Below are positions 48,113 to 58,262 of a DNA stretch of 64,000 nt, piece after piece. The DNA lies in assembly GCF_002252155.1 (NCBI RefSeq), contig NZ_NEFD01000007.1:61127-125126 (forward strand). The letters run 5' to 3'. Under the pieces are notes generated by a model. That model did not search any database, was not told the DNA's origin, and saw only the letters and a list, made by a program, of their open reading frames with translations. Positions within the stretch are counted from its first letter, which is position 1. Every line of letters starts with the position of its first letter. This DNA comes from Wohlfahrtiimonas sp. G9077 (GTDB lineage Bacteria; Pseudomonadota; Gammaproteobacteria; Cardiobacteriales; Wohlfahrtiimonadaceae). The translations under genes were made by a program, and so were the position numbers.

Positions 48113-49573
48113 ATGTCCAAATCCAACAGCTTTTTTTCCACTCACATTCCCCATATTCTGTGCGCCATTGCGCTTGTTGTATTCACAGGTCTTAGCATCG
48201 CACTCATGATGACAAAACATGATGAAACCTATGAAAATCGCAACAGCATTTTGCAATCACAATTGACGAGCAGCCACTTAAATGAGAAAAACACCGTCAA
48301 ATTGCTCAATGCCATCAAATCTGACAACGATGAACAAGCCATCGAAGCTTTAGCCGCCCTTCAACAAAGCTTACAAGCACAAAATCAAAGCTTAGCGAAC
48401 GTGAATCAAAGCCTCAAACAAGAATCTGACACAGTCGAATTTCATGGCATTGAATTGCCAAGCTACACCATCTATATTTTATGGGGTTTAGCAGCATTGA
48501 GCTTGTTGATTTTATTGGCATTAATGTCCCGCAATAACAACACGGTTTCTGTTGAAGACACGCAATCTTTGCATGCTCAGCAACACACGCAGCAAGCCTT
48601 ACTTGAGTTTTTAGAAGTGATTCAAGCCCTCTCTGAAGGTGATTTAACGGTGCAAGCTCAAGTGTCTGATGACATCACAGGTACACTTGCTGACTCCTTT
48701 AACTATTCAGTCGAAGAACTTCGCAACCTTGTATCTATGGTGAATCAATCCACGAAAAAACTCTCTGAAGCGGTTGGTGATTCATCCACCGTTGCCGAAG
48801 ACTTACTCAACGCCTCCACAGAACAGGCGCGCCGTATTGCAGAAGCATCAAACACGGTGATTCACGTCACAGAAGCGATGATCGATGTATCGGATCAAAC
48901 CTCCTCTGCCGTTGACATTGCCATGAGCTCCACCGAAGTGGCGCGCTCTGGTTCTGAGCGTGTGCGCTCAACCATTTCAGGTATGGATCAAATCCGCGAT
49001 CACATCCAAGAAACCTCTAAACGCATCAAGCGCTTAGGTGAATCTTCTCAAGAGATTGGGGACATTGTTGAACTCATCAATGACATCGCCGACCAAACGC
49101 ACATTCTCGCATTGAACGCCTCCATTCAGGCGGCGGCAGCGGGCGATGCTGGCCGAGGTTTTGCGGTGGTTGCCGATGAAATCCAGCGCTTAGCGGAACG
49201 TACGGGTAACGCAACACGCCGCGTTGAAAACATCGTTAAAGCGATCCAAACGGATACCAACGAAGCGATCTTTGCGATGGAAAAAAGCACTAGCGAAGTG
49301 GTCAATGGTGCCAATCTTGCTGAGCGCGCAGGTGAGTCCTTAAACGAAATTGAATCAGTGTCCACGCAATTGGCCTCCATGATTCAAAACGTCTCGAAAT
49401 CTTCCCGCGAAGTGTCATCCCTTGGCAATAAAATGAAAGACAGTATCGATTCGATCAAGAAATTGACGGAACAAAACGTAACCAGTACACAAATCACCAA
49501 TCGTTCTGTTGAGAAAATCAACGAATTGGCCAATGAGTTACGTGAATCCATCAGTGGCTTTAAAATCAAATAA
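48113..49573 (+). CDS. pilJ: Methyl-accepting receptor PilJ
   Basis: About 486 residues: membrane helix 1 (about 10-32), a periplasmic part of only some 90 residues, helix 2 (about 118-138), then a HAMP-like linker and a cytosolic signalling hairpin with the conserved tip around INDIADQTHILALNASIQAA. Pseudomonas PilJ has 682 residues and a much larger periplasmic region with two PilJ domains; here it is a short coiled coil with QSL repeats. GAGG before ATG 48113 favours that start over ATG 48098. It should sense pilus or surface contact. Confidence 0.85.
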   Translation: MSKSNSFFSTHIPHILCAIALVVFTGLSIALMMTKHDETYENRNSILQSQLTSSHLNEKNTVKLLNAIKSDNDEQAIEALAALQQSLQAQNQSLANVNQSLKQESDTVEFHGIELPSYTIYILWGLAALSLLILLALMSRNNNTVSVEDTQSLHAQQHTQQALLEFLEVIQALSEGDLTVQAQVSDDITGTLADSFNYSVEELRNLVSMVNQSTKKLSEAVGDSSTVAEDLLNASTEQARRIAEASNTVIHVTEAMIDVSDQTSSAVDIAMSSTEVARSGSERVRSTISGMDQIRDHIQETSKRIKRLGESSQEIGDIVELINDIADQTHILALNASIQAAAAGDAGRGFAVVADEIQRLAERTGNATRRVENIVKAIQTDTNEAIFAMEKSTSEVVNGANLAERAGESLNEIESVSTQLASMIQNVSKSSREVSSLGNKMKDSIDSIKKLTEQNVTSTQITNRSVEKINELANELRESISGFKIK

Positions 49574-49588
49574 TCAATTGAGCATCCC

Positions 49589-49607
49589 AAGGGGCTTTAT
49601 GCCCCTT
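49589..49607 (+). other. Hairpin between pilJ and chpA
   Basis: AAGGGGC-tttat-GCCCCTT without a T tract. It could be an RNA-processing or stabilising element inside the operon rather than a terminator. Confidence 0.45.
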
Positions 49608-49631
49608 CACATCGAACATAGGAACTAATCA

Positions 49632-52600
49632 ATGGCAGCATTGCGTGATGAGTTAACAACAGCCGTTAAACGTTTACGAGCATTTTTAATTCGTAAGATT
49701 TGGAGCACCTCGTCCTCGGAAAAAAACCAACAAGCTGTGGATTCATTTGACCTAGAATCGCTCCTTGAACTCATTGAACAAGATCCTGAACATGCTGACA
49801 TTTGGCAACGCTTTTATGCCTTTCATCAGCGCCGTGATCAACGTTATTTCCAGCACAATGAGCAAAAGCGGATTCATGCCCTCATCCAATGCCTCAAACA
49901 GATCGAACACGGGCATTTTCCAAGCACCGACGCGATGATTGAGCACTTTGATGCCCTCAACATTGCGCCGTTGGTGCCGCCCGTTCGTGCGCCGATTGTG
50001 GAAGCCGTTGCCATTGAGCCTGAGATCATCGAAGCGTCAGAGCCAATGGCGTTGGCCCTTCATGAGCTGCCCATCGATGTGTTGCAAAAACTGATTTTAG
50101 AGATCAACACCCAAGGCCAATTGCCAGAGCATGCGCTTGAATGCTTAGCGCCTTATCATGCCGCCTTGTGTGAGATTTACACCAATGCGCCCGACATTAA
50201 CCAAACAGCCACAGAGCAACAACTCATTGCTGTGATTGAAATTGCAGACTTCTTTGAGCATTCCGCGGCCCTGAATCATTATGGCGTCGGGGATGATTTT
50301 GCCAAAGATCTTGCCGAGCGCCAATGCTTGATGACCCACAAACGCTATTTTGATGCCGTTGAGCGTTTAAAAAATGCGCCAAAAGAGAACACAAAATACC
50401 TCAAAGATGTGCATGATCTTGTCAGTGCTGCACAATCTCAACTTCTGTTTACGCCATCAAAAGCCACACTCACGCTTTGTGAACGCTTCACGGATGAGGA
50501 AAATGCACAAAACGCCGCGCGTGTTTTAGACGCCTTGCATGCTGAATTAAGTCGCGTACTTGAAGCCTACATTCAAAAAGCCACACCGATTGTAGAGACT
50601 CAACCCACGATTGAGGCGCCGGCGAACACAACATCTGAACACACCAAACATCCGTATTACATTACTGGCCATTTGACGCCAACTTTCAAAGAGTGCCCAC
50701 AATACGATGATGAGTTGATTGCCGAACTTAAAGAGAGCTTCTTAGAAGAGTCACAAGATGAGATTTTCCCGCTCATTGAAATCTCTGTACAAAATTTGCG
50801 TGCCAATCCCTATAAAGAGACAGACATTTTAGACCTTCGCCGCTGCTTCCATACATTAAAAGGCAGCGGTTACACTGCCTCAATGCCAATGATTGGCGAA
50901 ATCGGCTGGCAAGTTGAGCGTGTCATCAATGGCGTGCGTGATAATCATTATCCCTTCAGCGATGCCATTTTATATCATGCATTAGATGGCTATCATGCCA
51001 TTCGCGCCTTGATTGCCGAGCCATCGAACGACATGACAGAGCTCGAGCGCATTGCCTATCAAGCCCAATATTTGATTGATCACAAAGGTCAGGTCGATCC
51101 TGCCGATGTCTCAATGCCCTCTGAGGCCATTGAACCCGCGCCCGTCGCTAGCAATGACACCACAGAACACTTTGAAAACTTTGATGCCATTCCTTTTGGT
51201 TACATTTCCCCTTATCATCTTGAAGGCAGCGCTGAAGCTGAACCTTCTGAAGCCACGCAGTTAGATGAAGATTTGGTGGTGGTGCTTAAAGAAAACATGC
51301 TCGAAGAGACGCAGCGCGAAATTTTGCCTGCCCTGAACGATGTTTCGAGCGCATTTTTAAAAGATGCGGCCACACAAAGCGACTTTGAACGCGCGCGCCG
51401 CGCCTTTCATACCATTAAAGGCAATGCCCGCATGATCGGGCTCAATGTGCTCGGTGAAATCACAGGCACAGCTGAAAAATTACTCGATAAAATCTTATCG
51501 GGCGCCCATAAATTAACACCGGCCACCACTGCGCATTTAGCCGACATTTACTTGATGGTGAAGGCACAAATTTCCAATCAAACCGTGCCTGATGAAGAGA
51601 TTGCGCGCTTACTCAATCAAGGCAACATGCTCTTAGCCCACAAAGGGGATTTATCGGCGTTTTTAAATGTCGCGCCGCCTGTTGTCAACATCGTGCCAGA
51701 AGTCATCAACGAGACTGAAACCGATCCAAACCCTGCCTCCACAGAAGATCTGATCTCAGAAAAACGTCAAGCGATGTTTGAAAACATTCAAAGTGTGATC
51801 GAACAAAGTGAAATGCATGAGCGCGATTATAAGCTTCATGATGAAGAGCTAAATCTTACCAATGAAGAGCTCAGCCAAAAATTGATCTCAGGCTTCACCA
51901 AATGTGAAACGCGCACCTATTCAACGTTAAAACGCTACAGCCAAGATGTGGGCTTATGTTTGTTGCACCCCAATTTCTCTAAAGATTTCCCACTGCATCA
52001 GGCGCTCATTTCTGCTTACCATAAGCATTTGCTTTTGTTCCGTGCTCATGGTTTGACGCCGCTCGATGAACGCTTGATCTTCTGGGGTAAAGTGCTGACT
52101 GCTGTTTTGACCATCATCAAAACCAACACCATTGATGAAAAAATCGCACAAAACTACATCGAAGAGTTAAAAAAACCAATTTTAACCATCGAGCAAGCCG
52201 AAGCATCGCCTGCGCCACAACACATTGAGGAGGCGCAAGAAGAGATTGACCCTGAAATTATGCAAGCCTTTACTGAAGAGGCACATGAAGTGCTTGAACA
52301 AGCCGATGAGCTCATTCAGGCATGGCAAGGGGAAAACTTTAACCCACAATCGGATCTCATCTCTGAACTGCGCCGCCAAATGCACACGTTAAAAGGTGGC
52401 GCGCGAATGGTGGGCAAAGAAGGCTTAGGCCAGCTCAGTCACGCCCTTGAATCCTTGTTAGACGCCAATTACATCACGCTCTTTGACTCCGATCCAAAAC
52501 GTTTTGAAGTGTTGCAACGTGCCCTTGATCACTTACAAGTGCTGCTTGAAAGCCCAGCTAAAACTTTAGATCGCGAAGGCTTTAACCTCCTCTCTGCCCT

Positions 52601-54518
52601 TCATCTATTGCTTGGCCATGAAAATCCGCCAGAGATGAACATCGAAGGTGAAGTGATCACAGAGAGCAATGCCACTGTGGTTTCTGAACAAACGGCCATT
52701 GCCGCTCAAGCAGAGCTCAGTACCTTAAAAATCACGCCAATGCAGCTATCACGCATCAGTGAAAAAGTGTCTGAAAATAATATTCTGACAACGCAATATA
52801 ACAATGCAGTTTCCAGCATCATCAATACGCTCTCTGAGCTGACGCGCACCATGCAATACCTCAATATGACCGCGCGTAACATTGAGATTGAAACAGAAGC
52901 ACAAATGATCTCCCGTCACGCGAAAGCTTCCCAAAATAAAGAGAGCTTTGACCCATTAGAACTGGATCAATTCTCTGAATTACAGCATTTGGCGCGTTCG
53001 ATTTCTGAATCCATTGAAGATGTGAACGAATTCCATCGTCACATTGCTGAATCTGTGGAATCGATGAATGCATCTTTATCAAAATTCTCCGGCAATCAGA
53101 CGTTGATTTCAGACACGTTAACCGACATCGGTACAGTCAGCTTTAATCACATTGTGCCCCGTTTACGCCGCATCGTGCGTCAGGTGAGTAAATCTAACAA
53201 TAAACAGGTGGATTTAGTGGCCATCGGCGCCGATACACAAGTGGAACGTTTGGTCCTTGAACAGATGACAGCCGCCTTTGAACACATGATTCGTAATGCC
53301 ATTGTGCATGGCATTGAATCACCTGAAGAGCGCATCAGCGCTGGCAAATCTCCAAATGGCACCATCACGTTACGCGTCATGAAAACAGGTTCTGATCTAT
53401 CCATTGAAATCAGTGATGATGGCCGCGGTTTTAATGTGGAAAAAATCCGTGAAAAAGCCATTGCACAAGGATTGGTGACCGAAGCGCACACCTTAACAGA
53501 TCATGATCTGGTGAATTTGATCATGTTACCAGGTTTTACCACTGCCACTAAACTCTCGCAAGATGCAGGGCGCGGCGTGGGGCTCGATGTGTTGGCCAAA
53601 GCCATGACGATTTTAAAAGGCAATGCACAATTGTCCTTTGTGCCCAATCAAGGCGTGACCTTTAAAATCTCCATTCCTGCCACCTTGATGATTGTACAAT
53701 CTTTGATCGTAAGCGCCGATGGCCAAAAATATGCCATCCCGATTGATGACATCATTGGCGTAACGCAAGAGAAAGATGTGATCTTTGATCGTAAACGCAC
53801 GCACTTTGTCTATCACAATGAAAAATATGATGTCTATGATCTCGATCGCATCTATTCAGGTGCCCATGCCGGTCATTTAAACTATATTTATCTGCTCTTT
53901 GAATTCAATGGTCAGCCGATTGCTTTAGGCGCAGAATCCATCATCTCGCAGCTTGAAGTGATCATGCATCCGCTCAATCCACAAATCGCGCACATTCCCG
54001 GTTTAACAGGCAGCGCAGTGACGCCAGATGGGGAAACAATTTTCACAGTGGACATTTCTGCCTTCACGAAAACGGATTTCAAACTTGCGCACAAACGAGA
54101 TCATGTCCAAGAGAAGATTCAAGAGAGCAAAGAAGCTCAACCGCACAAACCGCTTGTAATGGTGGTTGATGACTCAATTACCATGCGCCGCGTCAGTCAG
54201 CGCATGCTTGAGCGCGCAGGTTACGAGGTGATTCTAGCCAAAGATGGTTTAGAGGCAATTGAAACTTTAGTCAATGTAACGCCGGATTTAATCATGCTGG
54301 ATATTGAAATGCCGCGCATGGATGGATTTGAGGTCTTAACCCGCATCCGCGAGACAGAAAAGCTTATGAAAACCCCTGTGATGATGGTAACATCTCGCTC
54401 AGGTGAGAAGCACCGAATGCGTGCATTTGACATCGGAGCCAATGAGTATTGCGGTAAGCCGTATCAAGAGGAAGAGATCCTCAAAGTCATCGATCAACTA
54501 TTGAATGCCAAAGCTTAA
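49632..54518 (+). CDS. chpA: Hybrid chemosensory kinase ChpA
   Basis: A 1628-residue CheA-type kinase of the Pil-Chp system. An N-terminal FimL-like region (1-330) is followed by three histidine phosphotransfer domains with acceptor histidines His407 (HTLKGSGYT), His593 (HTIKGNARM) and His918 (HTLKGGARM); another degenerate one may lie near 700-790. Then come the dimerisation region, HATPase (Asn1222 in RNAIVHGIESPEER, DDGRGF, DAGRGVGLD), a CheW domain and a C-terminal receiver with Asp1513-Asp1514 and Asp1557. Pseudomonas ChpA has up to eight Hpt-like domains in about 2470 residues, so this is a compact form. AGGAACTAATC precedes the start. Confidence 0.93.
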   Translation: MAALRDELTTAVKRLRAFLIRKIWSTSSSEKNQQAVDSFDLESLLELIEQDPEHADIWQRFYAFHQRRDQRYFQHNEQKRIHALIQCLKQIEHGHFPSTDAMIEHFDALNIAPLVPPVRAPIVEAVAIEPEIIEASEPMALALHELPIDVLQKLILEINTQGQLPEHALECLAPYHAALCEIYTNAPDINQTATEQQLIAVIEIADFFEHSAALNHYGVGDDFAKDLAERQCLMTHKRYFDAVERLKNAPKENTKYLKDVHDLVSAAQSQLLFTPSKATLTLCERFTDEENAQNAARVLDALHAELSRVLEAYIQKATPIVETQPTIEAPANTTSEHTKHPYYITGHLTPTFKECPQYDDELIAELKESFLEESQDEIFPLIEISVQNLRANPYKETDILDLRRCFHTLKGSGYTASMPMIGEIGWQVERVINGVRDNHYPFSDAILYHALDGYHAIRALIAEPSNDMTELERIAYQAQYLIDHKGQVDPADVSMPSEAIEPAPVASNDTTEHFENFDAIPFGYISPYHLEGSAEAEPSEATQLDEDLVVVLKENMLEETQREILPALNDVSSAFLKDAATQSDFERARRAFHTIKGNARMIGLNVLGEITGTAEKLLDKILSGAHKLTPATTAHLADIYLMVKAQISNQTVPDEEIARLLNQGNMLLAHKGDLSAFLNVAPPVVNIVPEVINETETDPNPASTEDLISEKRQAMFENIQSVIEQSEMHERDYKLHDEELNLTNEELSQKLISGFTKCETRTYSTLKRYSQDVGLCLLHPNFSKDFPLHQALISAYHKHLLLFRAHGLTPLDERLIFWGKVLTAVLTIIKTNTIDEKIAQNYIEELKKPILTIEQAEASPAPQHIEEAQEEIDPEIMQAFTEEAHEVLEQADELIQAWQGENFNPQSDLISELRRQMHTLKGGARMVGKEGLGQLSHALESLLDANYITLFDSDPKRFEVLQRALDHLQVLLESPAKTLDREGFNLLSALHLLLGHENPPEMNIEGEVITESNATVVSEQTAIAAQAELSTLKITPMQLSRISEKVSENNILTTQYNNAVSSIINTLSELTRTMQYLNMTARNIEIETEAQMISRHAKASQNKESFDPLELDQFSELQHLARSISESIEDVNEFHRHIAESVESMNASLSKFSGNQTLISDTLTDIGTVSFNHIVPRLRRIVRQVSKSNNKQVDLVAIGADTQVERLVLEQMTAAFEHMIRNAIVHGIESPEERISAGKSPNGTITLRVMKTGSDLSIEISDDGRGFNVEKIREKAIAQGLVTEAHTLTDHDLVNLIMLPGFTTATKLSQDAGRGVGLDVLAKAMTILKGNAQLSFVPNQGVTFKISIPATLMIVQSLIVSADGQKYAIPIDDIIGVTQEKDVIFDRKRTHFVYHNEKYDVYDLDRIYSGAHAGHLNYIYLLFEFNGQPIALGAESIISQLEVIMHPLNPQIAHIPGLTGSAVTPDGETIFTVDISAFTKTDFKLAHKRDHVQEKIQESKEAQPHKPLVMVVDDSITMRRVSQRMLERAGYEVILAKDGLEAIETLVNVTPDLIMLDIEMPRMDGFEVLTRIRETEKLMKTPVMMVTSRSGEKHRMRAFDIGANEYCGKPYQEEEILKVIDQLLNAKA

Positions 54519-54527
54519 GGAGCAGAC

Positions 54528-54866
54528 ATGAGTGTTAAGCAAATGCAGCTTGAGTTCAAAGATTTTGAACAAGTTGCCAACGTTTATATGGATTTTGTAG
54601 TCGGCGGTGGTTTCTTCATCCCGATGCAAACCGTTAATTATCAATTGGGCGACGAAATCTTCATCGCGCTGATTTTACCGGATGATCCCGGTAAGCGTAA
54701 TCCTGCGGCCACAAAAGTTGTTTGGATCAATACTGAAAATTCACGCAAAGGAAAACCTGGGATCGGTGTACAATTGACGGGTATGAATGCAGGACCTTTA
54801 AATGAGCGTTTGAAAAAATGCGTGGGTTCTGCCAAGAAAAAATCCCCGTTTACCTTAACGATGTAG
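54528..54866 (+). CDS. pilZ: PilZ-domain pilus assembly protein
   Basis: A 112-residue protein of the PilZ type needed for type IV pilus assembly. The usual c-di-GMP motif RxxxR...D/NxSxxG is not clear, as in canonical PilZ itself, which does not bind c-di-GMP. AAGGAG precedes the ATG and chpA ends 9 bases upstream. The pilZ-tatD order is common in gammaproteobacteria, but fusion to the chp operon is less usual. Confidence 0.88.
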   Translation: MSVKQMQLEFKDFEQVANVYMDFVVGGGFFIPMQTVNYQLGDEIFIALILPDDPGKRNPAATKVVWINTENSRKGKPGIGVQLTGMNAGPLNERLKKCVGSAKKKSPFTLTM

Positions 54867-54870
54867 TGAT

Positions 54871-55653
54871 ATGTTAATAGATTCCCATTGCCACTTAGAT
54901 CGCATTGATCTGACCACATTTGACCATAACTTTGCCAATTTGATGCAAACGAACCGCGAAGCGGACATCAGCCACATGTTGTGTGTTGCCGTGCATCCCG
55001 ATGATTGGCAAAACATGGCGGATTTAACCCAGCCGTATGACAATGTTTTTCTCTCCTTTGGGATTCATCCAGGGGACATTAAAGCCAAAGATTTAGATTT
55101 TGATGTGGCACAATTTGCCCCATTTATGCAAGATTCCCGCGTCATTGCGGTGGGAGAAACCGGGCTTGATTACCATTATGGCGACAATCCAAAAGAGCAA
55201 CAAATCCTCTTTGCCCGCCAAATTGAAGTGGCCAATGTACACAATAAACCTCTGATCATTCATACGCGTGATGCCAGAGAAGACACCATCGCCATCATGA
55301 AGGAAAATCATGCCGATCGCTGCGGCGGCGTCATGCATTGCTTTACAGAAAACTGGGCAATGGCAAAAGCGGCGCTGGACTTGGGCTTTTACATCTCTTT
55401 TTCTGGCATTGTGACCTTTAATAACGCCGAAGAACTGCGCGATGTTGCCAAAAAAGTGCCCATCGATCGCTTATTGGTGGAAACCGATTCTCCGTATTTA
55501 ACACCTGTGCCCTATCGTGGCAAAGTCAATTATCCTGCCCGCGTCCATCATGTGGCACAAAAACTCGCCGACCTTAAAGAAGTGAGTTTTGACACCATGG
55601 CCAATGCCACCACCGAAAATTTTAAAACCCTATTTAAAGTGCTTGGGGGTTAA
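54871..55653 (+). CDS. TatD-family metal-dependent hydrolase
   Basis: A 260-residue TIM-barrel hydrolase with the metal-binding DSHCHLD at the N-terminus, GETGLDYHYG, HTRDA, HCFTEN and ETDSPYLTPVP. Relatives are 3'-5' exonucleases or D-aminoacyl hydrolases (TatD, YcfH). It is translated 4 bases after pilZ. Confidence 0.93.
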   Translation: MLIDSHCHLDRIDLTTFDHNFANLMQTNREADISHMLCVAVHPDDWQNMADLTQPYDNVFLSFGIHPGDIKAKDLDFDVAQFAPFMQDSRVIAVGETGLDYHYGDNPKEQQILFARQIEVANVHNKPLIIHTRDAREDTIAIMKENHADRCGGVMHCFTENWAMAKAALDLGFYISFSGIVTFNNAEELRDVAKKVPIDRLLVETDSPYLTPVPYRGKVNYPARVHHVAQKLADLKEVSFDTMANATTENFKTLFKVLGG

Positions 55654-55655
55654 CC

Positions 55656-57068
55656 ATGAGCCAAGCTTTGATCACTGTGATTGGCGATTTAATGCTCGAT
55701 CGCTATTGGTTTGGCGCTGCAAAACGCATCTCGCCTGAAGCGCCGATTCCCGTCATCAACATTCAAGAGACAGAAGATCGATTAGGCGGCGCGGCAAACG
55801 TTGCTTTAAATCTATGCTCACTCGATCAATCTGTGGTGCTTGCTGGCGCCATTGGCAATGATGCCGATGGTGAGCGCTTTATGGCATTGTGCAATGCGCA
55901 TCACATTCCCACAGAATGCTGGACAAATCATGCACTCCCAACCATCACAAAGCTTCGCATCATCAGCCGTCAGCAACATATGTTGCGCTGTGATTTTGAG
56001 GAAACAGGCATCACCCATCAAACCGATGAAGCATACCATGCGCGATTGCTCCAATGGATTGAGCAATCGGCCATTGTAATTTTATCGGATTATCAAAAGG
56101 GCTTTTTAAGTGATCCTGCCACTTATATTGACCATGCCAAAGCCCATAACGTTCCTGTGATCATTGATCCTAAAGGCTTAGACTTTACAAAATATCGTGG
56201 GGCAACGTTGTTAACGCCCAATCGCTCTGAATTTGAAGCCGTAGTAGGCACATGTCAATCTGAAGATGAATTCATTGCTAAAGCACAAAAACTCAGAACA
56301 GAACTTAATTTAACCGCCCTACTCATCACGCGCAGTGAAGAAGGCATGACGCTGATTCAAGGAAATGAAGCGCCATTTACCATTCCTGCTAAAGCACAAG
56401 ATGTTTATGATGTCACAGGTGCAGGCGATACCGTCATTGCTACGCTCGCAGCGATGCTGGCAGAACAAAAACCACTCACTGAAGCGGCTGTGATTGCCAA
56501 CATTGCCGCATCGATTGTGGTGGGCAAGCTTGGCGCTTCTCAAGTGACGCTCGATGAGCTCAATGCCGCCATCACATCCCGTGAGCGCGCGCATCATTTG
56601 GTTTTAACCCTTGATGAATTACAAGCTGAGTTAAAAGCCGCGCGTGCCAATAATGAAACCATCGTAATGACCAATGGCTGCTTTGACATTTTACACAAAG
56701 GGCACGTGACCTATTTAAATGAAGCAAGACAATTGGGCGATCGCCTTATTGTGGCGCTCAATTCTGATCGCTCCATCAAAGCGCTCAAAGGAGACAATCG
56801 CCCCATTATGGATCAAGAGAGCCGTGCCACTGTGCTGGCCTCTTTAAGTGCCGTCGATTGGGTGATCATTTTTGATGAAGAGACGCCAGAAAATCTTATC
56901 AATGCATTGCTGCCAGATGTTTTGGTCAAAGGCAGTGATTACACTGTGGATCAAATTGCAGGGGCACAAGCTGTCCTCAACAATGGTGGGCGCGTTGAAT
57001 TGTTAAGCTTTGTGGAAGGTTATTCCACCACAAAAGCGATCGAAAAAATAAAACATAACTCAAAGTAA
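55656..57068 (+). CDS. hldE: Bifunctional heptose kinase/adenylyltransferase HldE
   Basis: A 470-residue enzyme of LPS core synthesis. The kinase half (1 to about 315) has the PfkB marks GGAANVA and GAGDTVIA; the adenylyltransferase half (about 335-470) has NGCFDILHKGH and VEGYSTT. It makes ADP-glycero-manno-heptose precursor, so the organism should build a heptose-containing LPS inner core. GGGGG upstream comes from the end of tatD. Confidence 0.96.
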   Translation: MSQALITVIGDLMLDRYWFGAAKRISPEAPIPVINIQETEDRLGGAANVALNLCSLDQSVVLAGAIGNDADGERFMALCNAHHIPTECWTNHALPTITKLRIISRQQHMLRCDFEETGITHQTDEAYHARLLQWIEQSAIVILSDYQKGFLSDPATYIDHAKAHNVPVIIDPKGLDFTKYRGATLLTPNRSEFEAVVGTCQSEDEFIAKAQKLRTELNLTALLITRSEEGMTLIQGNEAPFTIPAKAQDVYDVTGAGDTVIATLAAMLAEQKPLTEAAVIANIAASIVVGKLGASQVTLDELNAAITSRERAHHLVLTLDELQAELKAARANNETIVMTNGCFDILHKGHVTYLNEARQLGDRLIVALNSDRSIKALKGDNRPIMDQESRATVLASLSAVDWVIIFDEETPENLINALLPDVLVKGSDYTVDQIAGAQAVLNNGGRVELLSFVEGYSTTKAIEKIKHNSK

Positions 57069-57094
57069 TATCACTATTCCTTGGTTATATTTAT

Positions 57095-57103
57095 GTTATA
57101 ATC
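57095..57103 (+). promoter_or_regulatory. Extended -10 promoter of recA
   Basis: TGTTATAAT is a perfect extended -10, 36 bases before the recA start. The 70-base gap contains no CTG or CAG at all and hence no E. coli-type LexA box. Confidence 0.6.
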
Positions 57104-57138
57104 GTTGTTAAATCTTTCTAATAATAAGGGTGACTTCA

Positions 57139-58191
57139 ATGGATGAGAATAAACGCAAAGCACTCCAAGCTGCGCTTGGTCAAATTGATAAGCAGTTTGG
57201 TAAAGGCTCAGTGATGCGCTTTGGCGATCAAACTGAGAATACAGACATTATCCCTGTCTCTACAGGCTCATTAGGTTTAGACATCGCCCTTGGCATTGGT
57301 GGTTTACCTCGTGGCCGCATCATTGAAATTTATGGCCCTGAATCTTCAGGTAAAACCACATTAACTTTGCACGCAATTGCAGAAGCACAAAAAGCAGGCG
57401 GCACAGCAGCATTCATCGATGCTGAACATGCATTAGATCCTGTCTATGCTGCAAAATTGGGCGTGGATGTGGAAAATCTCTACATTTCTCAGCCGGACAA
57501 TGGTGAACAAGCCCTTGAAATTGCAGATACATTGGTGCGTTCTGGCGCCCTTGACATTGTGGTGATTGACTCTGTGGCTGCATTGACGCCAAAAGCGGAA
57601 ATCGAAGGTGACATGGGTGATTCACACATGGGTTTACAAGCACGTTTGATGAGTCAGGCGCTGCGTAAACTCACTGCCAACATCAAAAAATCCAACACAT
57701 TGGTGATTTTTATTAACCAAATTCGTATGAAGATTGGCGTGATGTTCGGTAACCCTGAAACCACAACCGGTGGTAATGCCCTTAAATTCTATGCTTCTGT
57801 GCGTTTAGACATTCGTCGCATTGGTTCGATCAAAAAAGGCGATGAAGTGATCGGTGCAGAAACACGTGTAAAAGTGGTGAAAAATAAAGTCTCGCCACCA
57901 TTTAAACAAACAGAATTTGACATCATGTATGGCGAAGGCATCTCGCGCGTGGGTGAAATCATTGATTTGGCTGTAAAAGCAGACATCATTGAGAAATCTG
58001 GATCTTGGTACAGCTATGGTGATAAACGCATTGGCCAAGGTAAAGAGAATGTGAAGCAGTTCTTAAAAGACAATGCTGACATTGCACAAACAATCGAAAA
58101 TCAAGTGCGTGAATACTTCCTTGCGCGCCCACTAGATGGCATAATGCTTGCGACCGATGAAGATGGTTTTGAAGCAGCCCTTGATGATTAA
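57139..58191 (+). CDS. recA: Recombinase RecA
   Basis: About 350 residues; Walker [10 protein letters not shown] (66-74), Walker [10 protein letters not shown] and the DNA-binding loops [18 protein letters not shown] and GNPETTTGG are intact. It carries out strand exchange and SOS co-protease functions. A GTG three codons upstream (57130) opens the frame, but AAGGG eight bases before ATG 57139 and MDENKRKAL set the start. No recX follows; rluC does. Confidence 0.98.
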   Translation: MDENKRKALQAALGQIDKQFGKGSVMRFGDQTENTDIIPVSTGSLGLDIALGIGGLPRGRIIEIYGPESSGKTTLTLHAIAEAQKAGGTAAFIDAEHALDPVYAAKLGVDVENLYISQPDNGEQALEIADTLVRSGALDIVVIDSVAALTPKAEIEGDMGDSHMGLQARLMSQALRKLTANIKKSNTLVIFINQIRMKIGVMFGNPETTTGGNALKFYASVRLDIRRIGSIKKGDEVIGAETRVKVVKNKVSPPFKQTEFDIMYGEGISRVGEIIDLAVKADIIEKSGSWYSYGDKRIGQGKENVKQFLKDNADIAQTIENQVREYFLARPLDGIMLATDEDGFEAALDD

Positions 58192-58216
58192 TCCTTAATC
58201 ATTCATATGCATACAA

Positions 58217-58238
58217 AAGCCACCGCCATCGGTGGCTT
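58217..58238 (+). terminator. Terminator after recA
   Basis: AAGCCACCG-ccat-CGGTGGCTT followed by CCTTAATTTT. Confidence 0.85.
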
Positions 58239-58262
58239 CCTTAATTTTGAGTACTGAAATTT

